A DNA stretch of 64,000 bases. Origin: Tamlana sp. 2_MG-2023 (lineage in GTDB: Bacteria > Bacteroidota > Bacteroidia > Flavobacteriales > Flavobacteriaceae). The number at the start of each line of letters is the position of its first letter. The first letter of the stretch is position 1. The position numbers were made by a program, and so were the translations under genes. The notes under the pieces were generated by a model. That model was given only the letters and a program-made list of their open reading frames with translations. It was not told the origin of the DNA and ran no database searches. Shown here one piece after another: positions 42,872 to 50,683 of this stretch. The DNA is taken from positions 62,001 to 126,000 of the forward strand of contig NZ_JAUOSF010000002.1 of NCBI RefSeq assembly GCF_030548465.1. The letters run 5' to 3'.

Positions 42872-42956
42872 AAAAAAGCTGTTTCAAAAGTATGGATCCC
42901 ATCATTCTGAAGGCGATTCAGGTTGATGAAATGTGTTCTTTTGAAACAGCTTTTTT
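42872..42956 (-). terminator. Terminator of the DUF885 gene with a repeat in its loop
   Basis: Perfect 19-bp arms (42872-42890 and 42938-42956) flank a 47-base loop that itself holds a smaller dyad. Runs of A and T at the ends allow termination in both directions. Confidence 0.85.
42900..42928. repeat. Palindromic repeat unit inside the terminator loop
   Basis: CATCATTCTGAA-N5-TTCAGGTTGATG forms an imperfect 12-bp dyad. It matches half of the elements at 45118-45150 and 56465-56495. Confidence 0.65.
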
Positions 42957-42995
42957 CTTAGGTCAACTTAGTGAAGTTGATTATTTATGAGTTTT

Positions 42996-44834
42996 CTATT
43001 CTATCTTGTTTTGTTTCGAACTAATATATTCATCTACAAAATCTTCTAAAACATTTAAAGGAATGGCGCCATGTGAAATAACAACTTCATGAAACTCACG
43101 AATATCAAATTGCTCACCTAGAGCCTCTTGTGCTTTTTTACGCAGCTCAAGTATTTTAAGCATACCAATTTTATATGCTGTCGCTTGACTTGGCATTACA
43201 ATGTGTCTTTCTACCATTTTAATACCATCTAATTCTGCATTTGGTGTATTATCGGTGTAGTATTTAATACCTTCTTCACGTGTCCATTTTTTGGCATGTA
43301 TTCCTGTGTCAACTACTAATCTACACGCTCTCCAAAGCTCCATAGCTAGGCGTCCGAAATCTGAGTAAGGATCGGCATAGAAGCCCATTTCTTTAGGAAT
43401 AAATTCAGAGTATAAACCCCAGCCTTCGGTGTAGGCTGTGTAACCTCCAAATTTTCTAAACATGGGTACATTTTCAAGCTCTTGCTGAATGGCTAATTGC
43501 ATGTGGTGTCCTGGAATACCTTCATGATAAGCTAAAGCTTCCATTTGGTAGGTTGGCATAGAGGCCATATCGTATAAATTTGCGTAGTAAATACCAGGTC
43601 TTGAACCATCGGCAGCAGGACGGTTATAAAATGCTTTTCCAGCCGATTGCTCTCTAAAAGGTTCAACGGCTTTTACAATGATATCCGCTTTTGGTTTGGT
43701 GATAAAAATTTCATCCAAACGGGTTTTCATGCTGTCTATTAAATGGACAGCTTCTTTTAGGTAAGCCGCTTTTCCTTTTTCATCTGAACTATAATAAAAC
43801 TGCTTGTCGGTTTTCATAAATTCAAAAAAGTCTTGTAAATCGCCATCAAAGCCAACTTTTACTCGAATAGCATCCATTTCTTTATGAATTCTTGCAACTT
43901 CAGACAAACCAATTTCATGAATTTCATTTGCTGTCAAATCGGTGGTGGTTGTGTTTGCAAGGGCATTTTTATAAAAAGCATCACCGTTAGGGAATTTCCA
44001 TGCGCCAGCATCGGTATTTGATCGCTCTTTTTGTGAGCTCATGAAGGCAATAAGATCATCATAAGCTGGTTTTACACCTGTTAATAAAGCTTCATTTGCT
44101 TGAGCTTCAAGATCTTTTTTAGTAGCATCATCAAGATCTAATTTGTTAATTTTGTTTAAGAAATCGTCTAATAAAGCACTTTTGGTTTGGCTTTGGTCAA
44201 AAGGTTCTCCAACAATGATATTTTCAGAATCCTGAATCACTTTATCATAAACAAAAGTAGGAGGCATGATACCAATAGCTTCTCTTGCTTTTAAATTTTC
44301 AATGAGTTGATTGAAGTAAGGTTTGAAACCTTTTAGTCTTGAAATATAAGCTTCGGCATCTTGAAGACTATCAATACGGTGCATGTTAATTAAAAATGCA
44401 GGTTTTCCAGATTGCGCACCAAACATTTGATTTACTGGGTAATTATGCAATCTGTATTCGTAGTTACTTATATGATTTTCTGCTTTTTGTTTAAAGAGTT
44501 TATAACTTAAAAGCACATCTTTAGATAAGGCTTCAACATTTACAGAATCGTTCAACCACTGTAAGATTTCTTGGTTGAATTTTAATTCTTTTTCGGAAGC
44601 TTCAGGAGAAATATCTTCTAATTTCCCGTAATCTTTTTTGATACCGAGACGTGTTTGAAATTCTGGGTGATTATCTACACGAGTATCGAAAGTTTTTTGA
44701 AAAAAATCAGTTACTTTTTTTGATTCCAAAGTAATATCTTTTTCGGTAAGTGTTTTTTCAACTTCTTGTTTACATGAAAAAAATACGGTAATTAAGGTTA
44801 AGGCAAGTAAAGGTTTAAAAAAATGTTGTTTCAT
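42996..44834 (-). CDS. DUF885 family metallopeptidase-like lipoprotein
   Basis: This 612-residue protein has a lipoprotein signal (Val-Phe-Phe-Ser-Cys, Cys21). The DUF885 domain contains the zinc motif His-Glu-Gly-Ile-Pro-Gly-His-His, preceded by Ala-Tyr, and Thr-Glu-Gly-Trp-Gly-Leu-Tyr-Ser-Glu about 35 residues later. Members resemble M32-type carboxypeptidases and are usually surface or periplasmic. The substrate is unknown. It is a single gene with a long-stemmed terminator. Confidence 0.9.
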   Translation of the reverse strand: MKQHFFKPLLALTLITVFFSCKQEVEKTLTEKDITLESKKVTDFFQKTFDTRVDNHPEFQTRLGIKKDYGKLEDISPEASEKELKFNQEILQWLNDSVNVEALSKDVLLSYKLFKQKAENHISNYEYRLHNYPVNQMFGAQSGKPAFLINMHRIDSLQDAEAYISRLKGFKPYFNQLIENLKAREAIGIMPPTFVYDKVIQDSENIIVGEPFDQSQTKSALLDDFLNKINKLDLDDATKKDLEAQANEALLTGVKPAYDDLIAFMSSQKERSNTDAGAWKFPNGDAFYKNALANTTTTDLTANEIHEIGLSEVARIHKEMDAIRVKVGFDGDLQDFFEFMKTDKQFYYSSDEKGKAAYLKEAVHLIDSMKTRLDEIFITKPKADIIVKAVEPFREQSAGKAFYNRPAADGSRPGIYYANLYDMASMPTYQMEALAYHEGIPGHHMQLAIQQELENVPMFRKFGGYTAYTEGWGLYSEFIPKEMGFYADPYSDFGRLAMELWRACRLVVDTGIHAKKWTREEGIKYYTDNTPNAELDGIKMVERHIVMPSQATAYKIGMLKILELRKKAQEALGEQFDIREFHEVVISHGAIPLNVLEDFVDEYISSKQNKIE

Positions 44835-45250
44835 AATTAGACTAGAATTTAACTTAGAGCTTTGATTTTATAATCGTAAAGTTAAAAATTGATTTAATAT
44901 AGTCTAAAAATCAAGGTGTTTTAATGTGTAAATATTGTTTTAAGTTTTAATGTGAAACAATAAATAAGTAATATGTTTAAGAATGAAAGTTTAAGTAGGG
45001 CTATTGGAGTTGTCCTTTCTGGTTAATTTCCATTTTAAGACTTAATTACCCTATCTCATTTGATAACTGATAATTTAAGTTGAATTTACTGATTATACGT
45101 AATGTGACATAATTGTTATCGTCAACCTGAACTTGTTTCAGGTTCTCATCACAATATATTAATTATCAGCTTTATTAGATTCTGAAATAAATTCGGAATG
45201 ACGTAAATACAATATTTAGGTTACAAAACGGATATACAAATTGAATTTTA
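44835..45250. other. 416-base intergenic stretch with palindromic repeats
   Basis: No ORF is supported. The only structure I see is the composite palindrome at 45118-45204. The rest is AT-rich with no promoter box. Confidence 0.6.
45118..45204. repeat. Composite palindromic element (two stem-loops)
   Basis: The first unit (45118-45150) holds AACCTGAA...TTCAGGTT arms. The second (about 45179-45204) holds ATTCTGAA...TTCGGAAT arms with one G-T pair. The outer ends read CGTC and GACG, so the pair forms one bounded, inverted composite like a BIME. Confidence 0.8.
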
Positions 45251-45925
45251 TTAAATCATATAAGCAATACCAACACCTAAAATAATTGCGATAAATTTCG
45301 ATAAGTTGAATTTATGTCCGTCGCCACTTTCAAATAAAATTGTTGTTGAAATGTGGAAAAAGATACCGATAACTATGGCATTCATGGCATCGGCATAATG
45401 ACCAATAATAGAGGTTTCTTGAGAAATAAAGGTTCCTAAAGGTGTCATGAGCGCAAAAACTAATAGAAAACCTGAAATTTGAGGTTTTGAATAGTTCGAT
45501 TGCATTAAAAATAAAGTAGTTACTGTTGCTATTGGGACTTTATGTATTAATACGCCATAAACCATATCATTATGGTCATGAATAGAAAAACCTTCTAAAA
45601 AACTATGAATACATAAACTAACGAATAAAGTCCATGGAAACGTTGAGTTTTCCTTATGAATGTGTACATGCCCATGCTCAGCACCTTTAGAAAATAATTC
45701 TAAGGTAATTTGCAACAAAATACCGCACATAATTAATAAGCCAGCCAGTTTGGTGTCTAAATGATGATAAACTTCTGGTAGTAGTTCAAAAAGGGTTAGC
45801 GCTAATAAAAACGCACCACTAAAAGAGAGAAGGAGCTTCGTATTCCAAGATTTTTGTTTTTTAGAAAGTAATGCAATACCAAAACCTAAAAATACAGCCA
45901 GAAAGGGAAGTAAAAATTTATTCAT
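45251..45925 (-). CDS. ZIP family metal transporter
   Basis: This 224-residue protein has eight predicted helices and a His-rich loop (Glu-His-Gly-His-Val-His-Ile-His) between helices 3 and 4. The ZIP metal site in helix 4 is Ser-Leu-Cys-Ile-His-Ser-Phe-Leu-Glu-Gly. In helix 5 the usual His-Glu is replaced by His-Lys (Leu-Ile-His-Lys-Val-Pro), a variant seen in some bacterial ZIPs. It should import zinc or another divalent cation. It lies beside a methyltransferase gene 50 bases upstream on the same strand. Confidence 0.88.
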   Translation of the reverse strand: MNKFLLPFLAVFLGFGIALLSKKQKSWNTKLLLSFSGAFLLALTLFELLPEVYHHLDTKLAGLLIMCGILLQITLELFSKGAEHGHVHIHKENSTFPWTLFVSLCIHSFLEGFSIHDHNDMVYGVLIHKVPIATVTTLFLMQSNYSKPQISGFLLVFALMTPLGTFISQETSIIGHYADAMNAIVIGIFFHISTTILFESGDGHKFNLSKFIAIILGVGIAYMI

Positions 45926-45974
45926 TTAATAAAAGAGGCTCAAATTATGAGCAATATAAAATGTGGAACACCCA

Positions 45975-46706
45975 CTATTTAAAAATCATCACTAAGCGTT
46001 CTGATGATTTCGGATTAAACTTATTTAATTTATAATCGCCAAAAACGTCTAATAAATAGACATCTGCTTGTTCAAAAAGTTTTTCAAAATCAGCAAGCGT
46101 AAATGCGCGAACACGTTCTTGATAGTTGTAAACCTTTTCGTCGACCGTAAAAGTAATATCTTTTATAATATATCCACCTTCTACAAAACGCTTCAAATGA
46201 AAATCGATGCCATCAACAGATTTTGTTTCTTCAGGAACCAGGTTATCAATAACCTGTTCACTGTTCATAAAATCAATAACCCCAAAACCGAACTCATTTA
46301 AATTGCTTTTTATAGCTTCAATGGTTTTTAAATTATCGGTGTCATCTTCAAAATAGCCAAAACTGGTAAACAGGTTAAAAACGGCATCAAATTGCTTATT
46401 ATACGGTTGGCACATGTCGTGCACTTCGAATTTTAAACGGTGATTTTCAAATTGTTTAGCGAATTTTATACTGTTTTCACTTAAATCAACCCCAGTAACA
46501 TCGTAACCAATTTTATTAAGGTAACGCGAGTGTCTTCCTTTTCCGCAGGCTAAATCTAGTACTGTGCCATTTTCAGGAAGGTTTAAATAATCGGTTAAGG
46601 TATCCATAAAGGCATGAGCTTCGCTGTCGTCTCTATCTTTATATAATGTGTGGTAAAATGGCGTGTCAAACCAAGAAGTGAACCAAGTTGCTGTATTATT
46701 TGTCAT
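45975..46706 (-). CDS. Class I SAM-dependent methyltransferase
   Basis: This 243-residue protein has motif I Val-Leu-Asp-Leu-Ala-Cys-Gly-Lys-Gly-Arg-His-Ser (about 49-60), motif II Val-Asp-Leu-Ser-Glu and Phe-Asp-Ala-Val-Phe-Asn-Leu-Phe-Thr-Ser-Phe-Gly-Tyr-Phe. That final pattern is frequent in a small-molecule methyltransferase group of unknown substrate. It starts at ATG 46706 in the divergent gap to the THUMP methyltransferase gene. Whether it works with the ZIP transporter downstream is unknown. Confidence 0.88.
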   Translation of the reverse strand: MTNNTATWFTSWFDTPFYHTLYKDRDDSEAHAFMDTLTDYLNLPENGTVLDLACGKGRHSRYLNKIGYDVTGVDLSENSIKFAKQFENHRLKFEVHDMCQPYNKQFDAVFNLFTSFGYFEDDTDNLKTIEAIKSNLNEFGFGVIDFMNSEQVIDNLVPEETKSVDGIDFHLKRFVEGGYIIKDITFTVDEKVYNYQERVRAFTLADFEKLFEQADVYLLDVFGDYKLNKFNPKSSERLVMIFK

Positions 46707-46875
46707 AAATATTTTCTGTGAAAACAGAAATTGTTTTGTTTTTGGGGTTTGTCTAGCGCATTTAATTTAGCCAAAATTTTATGGCTTTTAATGTGCTTTA
46801 TTTAAAAATGAATGGACGTCAATCCTTAAAAACCCCGAATTATCAATAAACTTTACGTTTGCCACAAAATTACAT

Positions 46876-46883
46876 TATTTTTG
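46876..46883 (+). promoter_or_regulatory. -7 element for the THUMP methyltransferase gene
   Basis: TATTTTTG matches TAnnTTTG 37 bases before the ATG. A TTG lies 14 bases upstream (46859-46861), a short spacer. A minus-strand TAATTTTG (46865-46872) overlaps and may serve the divergent methyltransferase. Confidence 0.5.
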
Positions 46884-46920
46884 CAATCTATTTAGCTTAA
46901 AAAGTGAACAGACGTAAAAA

Positions 46921-48081
46921 ATGGGAGAAAATTTTAATATGGTCGCCAAAACCTTATTTGGCTTTGAAGATTTACTAGAAAAAGAATTAACGCAGCTAGG
47001 TGCACAATATGTGAAAAAAGGCGTGCGTAATGTTTCTTTTTCGGGAGATAAAGGTTTTATGTACAAAGCGAATTTAGCGTTGCGTACGGCCGTTAAAATT
47101 TTAAAACCCATTCATGCTTTTAACGTTAAAAACGAGCAAGATTTATACAATAAAATCTATGCAATGGACTGGTCGAAATACCTCAAACCTACAGGGACTT
47201 TAGCTATTGATGCTACGATCCATTCGGAATTGTTTACACACTCGTTATACATCGCTCAAAAAACAAAAGATGCCATTGTAGATAAATTTAGAGATACCGA
47301 TGGGCAACGACCTAATGTAGATTTAAAATTTCCTGATTTAAAAGTGAATGTCCATATTGATAGAAACCGTGTTACGATTTCATTAGATTCTTCAGGAGAT
47401 TCTTTACACAAACGTGGTTATAAAACAGCTACGAATATTGCGCCTATAAATGAAGTGCTAGCAGCAGGGCTAATTATGCTTTCTGGTTGGGACGGACAAA
47501 CAGATTTTATGGACCCGATGTGTGGTTCTGGAACGATGTTGATTGAAGCGGCCATGATTGCTTGTAATATTCCACCAAACTTAATGCGTAAGGAATTTGC
47601 TTTTGAACGTTGGGAAGATTGGGATGTTGAGTTATTTGAAAAAATTGAAGAATCTTTGTTAGGGAAAACGCGTGATTTTCATCATAAAATTATAGGTTAT
47701 GATAAAGCACCAAGTGCTGTAGCTAAAGCCAAGGAAAACGTGAAAAACGCCCAATTGGAAGATTTTATAGAAGTAAAACATGAAGATTTCTTTAAAACTC
47801 AAAAAGGAGGCGATGAGAAGCTGCAGATGGTGTTTAACCCGCCTTATGGTGAGCGTTTAAATATTGATATGGAAGAATTTTATAAAAATATAGGCGATAC
47901 ACTGAAACAAAATTACCCAGGAACCGATGCTTGGTTTATCACTTCAAACCTAGATGCACTTAAGTTTGTAGGTTTACGACCGTCGCGAAAAATACAGTTA
48001 TTCAATGCGAAACTGGAATCGCGCTTGGTTAAATATGTGATGTATGAGGGGAGCAAGAAGGGGAAGTATATGAATAATTAA
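46921..48081 (+). CDS. THUMP-domain 23S rRNA guanine methyltransferase (RlmL N-terminal type)
   Basis: This 386-residue protein has an N-terminal ferredoxin-like/THUMP region (about 10-160, Leu-Phe-Gly-Phe-Glu-Asp-Leu-Leu-Glu-Lys-Glu-Leu) and a Rossmann methyltransferase domain with Asp-Pro-Met-Cys-Gly-Ser-Gly-Thr-Met-Leu-Ile-Glu-Ala-Ala and catalytic Asn-Pro-Pro-Tyr-Gly. This matches the RlmL half of E. coli RlmKL, which makes m2G2445. The RlmK part is absent, as usual in Bacteroidota. The start could be ATG 46921 or the Met at codon 7. Confidence 0.92.
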   Translation: MGENFNMVAKTLFGFEDLLEKELTQLGAQYVKKGVRNVSFSGDKGFMYKANLALRTAVKILKPIHAFNVKNEQDLYNKIYAMDWSKYLKPTGTLAIDATIHSELFTHSLYIAQKTKDAIVDKFRDTDGQRPNVDLKFPDLKVNVHIDRNRVTISLDSSGDSLHKRGYKTATNIAPINEVLAAGLIMLSGWDGQTDFMDPMCGSGTMLIEAAMIACNIPPNLMRKEFAFERWEDWDVELFEKIEESLLGKTRDFHHKIIGYDKAPSAVAKAKENVKNAQLEDFIEVKHEDFFKTQKGGDEKLQMVFNPPYGERLNIDMEEFYKNIGDTLKQNYPGTDAWFITSNLDALKFVGLRPSRKIQLFNAKLESRLVKYVMYEGSKKGKYMNN

Positions 48082-48174
48082 GGGCGGTAAATTATTATTG
48101 TGCTTACTATAAAAAATAAAAGGCCCTTTAATAGTCATTAATTTATAATTATCTTTACTTGAAATAGATTAATA

Positions 48175-48423
48175 ATGAATTCAGCTGAAATAAAAATAGA
48201 TTTGTTTAGAAAGTTAGATTCCTTAAAAGGAAATCGATTAGAAGAGGCTTACGGCATCTTGTTGAATTATATTAATGGAAGTAATGACCTCAACGATTGG
48301 CAAAATCTTACGCTAGAACAAAAGAAAGCCATTGAAATAGGAATTGAACAGTTAGACAATCAAGAAGGGAGAGAGCACCACAAGGTAATATCTGATATGA
48401 GAAAGCGATATACAAATGCTTAG
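48175..48423 (+). CDS. Antitoxin-like protein paired with a RelE/ParE toxin
   Basis: This 82-residue helical protein resembles small antitoxins that pair with RelE/ParE toxins: an N-terminal helix with Arg-Lys-Leu-Asp-Ser-Leu-Lys, then Leu-Glu-Gln-Lys-Lys-Ala-Ile-Glu-x-Gly-Ile-Glu-Gln-Leu-Asp. No clear DNA-binding ribbon is visible, so autoregulation is uncertain. It overlaps the toxin ORF by 8 bases and precedes it. Confidence 0.82.
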   Translation: MNSAEIKIDLFRKLDSLKGNRLEEAYGILLNYINGSNDLNDWQNLTLEQKKAIEIGIEQLDNQEGREHHKVISDMRKRYTNA

Positions 48424-48712
48424 AGAAGTGGTTTGGTCTCCTTCTGCAGAGAAAGACTTTGAAGCAGTATTAGATTACTTACAATTAAATTGGGATGAAA
48501 GCGTTACTAATAAATTTATCAACCGAGTGGATGATATTATTAGTCTAATTATTAATGACCTTAAAATATTTCCGATTATTAATGAAGCCTTGGAGGTAAG
48601 GAAAAGTGTGGTTTCAAAACATAACACGCTTTATTACAGAGAAAACGGTCTAAAAATAGAAATAATTAGACTTTTTGATGCAAGACAAGACCCTAATAAA
48701 TTGAAATTTTAG
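48416..48712 (+). CDS. RelE/ParE family toxin
   Basis: This 98-residue protein has the ParE/RelE fold: Val-Val-Trp-Ser-Pro-Ser-Ala-Glu-Lys-Asp-Phe at the start, a two-helix hairpin, Phe-Pro-Ile-Ile-Asn-Glu, Val-Val-Ser-Lys-His-Asn-Thr-Leu-Tyr-Tyr-Arg and Ile-Arg-Leu-Phe-Asp-Ala-Arg-Gln-Asp-Pro. It could poison gyrase (ParE) or cleave mRNA (RelE), and the sequence does not settle this. It is coupled to the antitoxin by the overlap. Confidence 0.88.
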   Translation: MLREVVWSPSAEKDFEAVLDYLQLNWDESVTNKFINRVDDIISLIINDLKIFPIINEALEVRKSVVSKHNTLYYRENGLKIEIIRLFDARQDPNKLKF

Positions 48713-48811
48713 GGAAGCCGAAGCAAAAGATGGTTTAGGTGCAGATATTCAAATTTAGAAATTAACGTAAACACTTGAGTAAATCCAGTCAATTTTCAGC
48801 TACAGAACCTC

Positions 48812-49285
48812 ATGCCATTCAACCACACATTCAAAACACAAGTCAATTGGACACTTTCTGAAGGTGAAACTACGACAAACCCAAGAAGTTTCAGTAGAAA
48901 TCATACGGTTCATATAGTAGATAAAAAGCAAGATCTAGAAGTTTCCGCAGCAAAGCCATTTCGAGGTGATGAACGTTTACACAATCCTGAAGATTTATTG
49001 CTTTCTGCAATAGCGTCTTGCCATATGATGTCTTATTTATACGTTTGTTCGCAAAATAATATTGAAGTTTTAGAGTATTCAGATCATGCCGAGGGTATAT
49101 TAGAAGTGCAATCTACAGGAAGTGGCAGTTTTACTAAAGTTATTTTAAGTCCTGTGGTTACAATTAAAAACAGCGCTCAAAAAGAATTGGCATTGAAGTT
49201 ACATGAAAAAGCAAATGCTTTATGTTTTATAGCAAATTCGTGTAATTTTCCAATTACACATCAGGCTAAAGTTATCATTGTTTAA
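48812..49285 (+). CDS. OsmC family peroxiredoxin-like protein
   Basis: This 157-residue protein has the two catalytic cysteines in typical contexts: Leu-Ser-Ala-Ile-Ala-Ser-Cys-His-Met-Met-Ser-Tyr-Leu in the middle, and Ala-Asn-Ser-Cys-Asn-Phe-Pro-Ile-Thr near the end. It reduces organic hydroperoxides. It follows the toxin-antitoxin pair by 100 bases, a stretch that includes a short ORF-like remnant. Confidence 0.9.
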   Translation: MPFNHTFKTQVNWTLSEGETTTNPRSFSRNHTVHIVDKKQDLEVSAAKPFRGDERLHNPEDLLLSAIASCHMMSYLYVCSQNNIEVLEYSDHAEGILEVQSTGSGSFTKVILSPVVTIKNSAQKELALKLHEKANALCFIANSCNFPITHQAKVIIV

Positions 49286-49296
49286 GTTTTTAAAAA

Positions 49297-50100
49297 CTAT
49301 TTATACTTGCTGAAAAGCGGAATTCTATAAGCTATAGTATAACCATAACCAGCACCAATACCATTACTATCATAGGTTTTACCAAAGCCAGGAATGTATA
49401 CATTTTCAAAATTACCTGGGTCGGTATCGGTTACCAGAAAACGAAGTTGTACATTAAGTCCCATGTATAGGTTTTTTAAGACTTCTGCTTTAATTCCAAG
49501 TTGTACTTCTGCCCAAAAGGCTGTTAAATCGTTGAATTCCAGTTTGTCGGTAAGTGTTAGTTGTGGTGTCCAGTATTGATTTGTAGTATAAATAGTAGCT
49601 TCATTCAAATCATGACTAAAAGCACTCCCTCCAACTCTAAAGCCAGCAAAGATCATGTTGTCCATATCTAGCCAATTATCATACATGTTGTAATCCACGC
49701 CAGCTTTTAAATAGGCTCCTGTCGTGCTGATATCCATGTAATCTGTAATCGTATTTTTTTCTTCGGTACCAATTTCTGCGGCAGCGTATAGATGTTTAGA
49801 TAATCTAAAGTCTCCATTAATTTCAAAACCCTGATAATCATCGTCAAGTGCAGATCTCAATAACTTACTAAAATCAGCACCAACCCGAAGTCCGTATTTT
49901 AATTTTATTTTGGTAGAATCATTAGTAGTAATTACAGCGTCTTTAGATTCTTTAACCTTCTTGGTTTTACTAGAATCTACCGTTTTTACAGTTTTGTTGA
50001 TTTCAGGAATACTATCGTTTTGAGCTTGAATATTTATCGAAGCCACCAAAAAGAAAACGATAAGGCTAGTGCGATACAATAAAGTGGGCTTCATTTTCAT
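49297..50100 (-). CDS. DUF6048 family outer-membrane protein
   Basis: This 267-residue protein has a signal peptide (about 1-26, after one or two starting Met), a Lys/Thr-rich linker, and then a beta-rich C-terminal part with strands ending Tyr-Arg-Ile-Pro-Leu-Phe. I assign it to DUF6048, a Bacteroidota barrel family paired with DUF6452. It overlaps the DUF6452 gene by about 30 bases and lies in a three-gene series with rlmD. The function is unknown. Confidence 0.78.
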   Translation of the reverse strand: MKMKPTLLYRTSLIVFFLVASINIQAQNDSIPEINKTVKTVDSSKTKKVKESKDAVITTNDSTKIKLKYGLRVGADFSKLLRSALDDDYQGFEINGDFRLSKHLYAAAEIGTEEKNTITDYMDISTTGAYLKAGVDYNMYDNWLDMDNMIFAGFRVGGSAFSHDLNEATIYTTNQYWTPQLTLTDKLEFNDLTAFWAEVQLGIKAEVLKNLYMGLNVQLRFLVTDTDPGNFENVYIPGFGKTYDSNGIGAGYGYTIAYRIPLFSKYK

Positions 50101-50614
50101 TTTCTACAGATTGATTTTCGGTTATAGGCTGTCTAGAAAGCATCCAGTTATCACCATCATCTTCAATAGTTAAAGTGACGTTTTTGTATATGGTTTTATA
50201 ACCACAAGCACGAGATACATAAACTTCTTCACGGCTATAACTTATACTAATAATATCTTGGTTTCCTTCTAAAAAATCATCAGACTCATCGTCAGGCGTA
50301 CCATTGTCATTTACAGTGGCGTTGGCTATTAGCGCATATTGCGTAGTGTTATCATCCGTTTTTAAAGGCAAAAGCACTTCATCGGTATCAACAAAAGAAT
50401 AACCAGATAACACACTATTGTTGCCTACACCAACAACAACTAAATCAAATACATTTTTTTGAGTGTCGGGATTAATAACATCGTAGAAGTCGATGATAAG
50501 CCGCGGTGTTGTTGCGGTACCCTCCGGACAAATGTCGTCAGGTTCGCAAGCAATAGCTATGAAAACACCTAAAACTAGTAGAATAGGGGCAATAAGTATT
50601 TTTAAATATTTCAT
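50066..50614 (-). CDS. DUF6452 family lipoprotein
   Basis: This 182-residue protein has a lipoprotein signal ending Ile-Ala-Cys (Cys23) followed by Glu-Pro-Asp-Asp-Ile-Cys-Pro-Glu-Gly-Thr-Ala-Thr-Thr-Pro, typical of DUF6452. The remainder is beta-rich. Its 3' end overlaps the DUF6048 start by 29-35 bases in a different frame. It is probably an outer-membrane lipoprotein working with the DUF6048 barrel. Confidence 0.78.
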   Translation of the reverse strand: MKYLKILIAPILLVLGVFIAIACEPDDICPEGTATTPRLIIDFYDVINPDTQKNVFDLVVVGVGNNSVLSGYSFVDTDEVLLPLKTDDNTTQYALIANATVNDNGTPDDESDDFLEGNQDIISISYSREEVYVSRACGYKTIYKNVTLTIEDDGDNWMLSRQPITENQSVENENEAHFIVSH

Positions 50615-50683
50615 TATTTATTTTTAATAATCGCTCTTACAATTCCTGAAAATAGGGTTTAGTTTTGCAAATGAATGTTAAAC

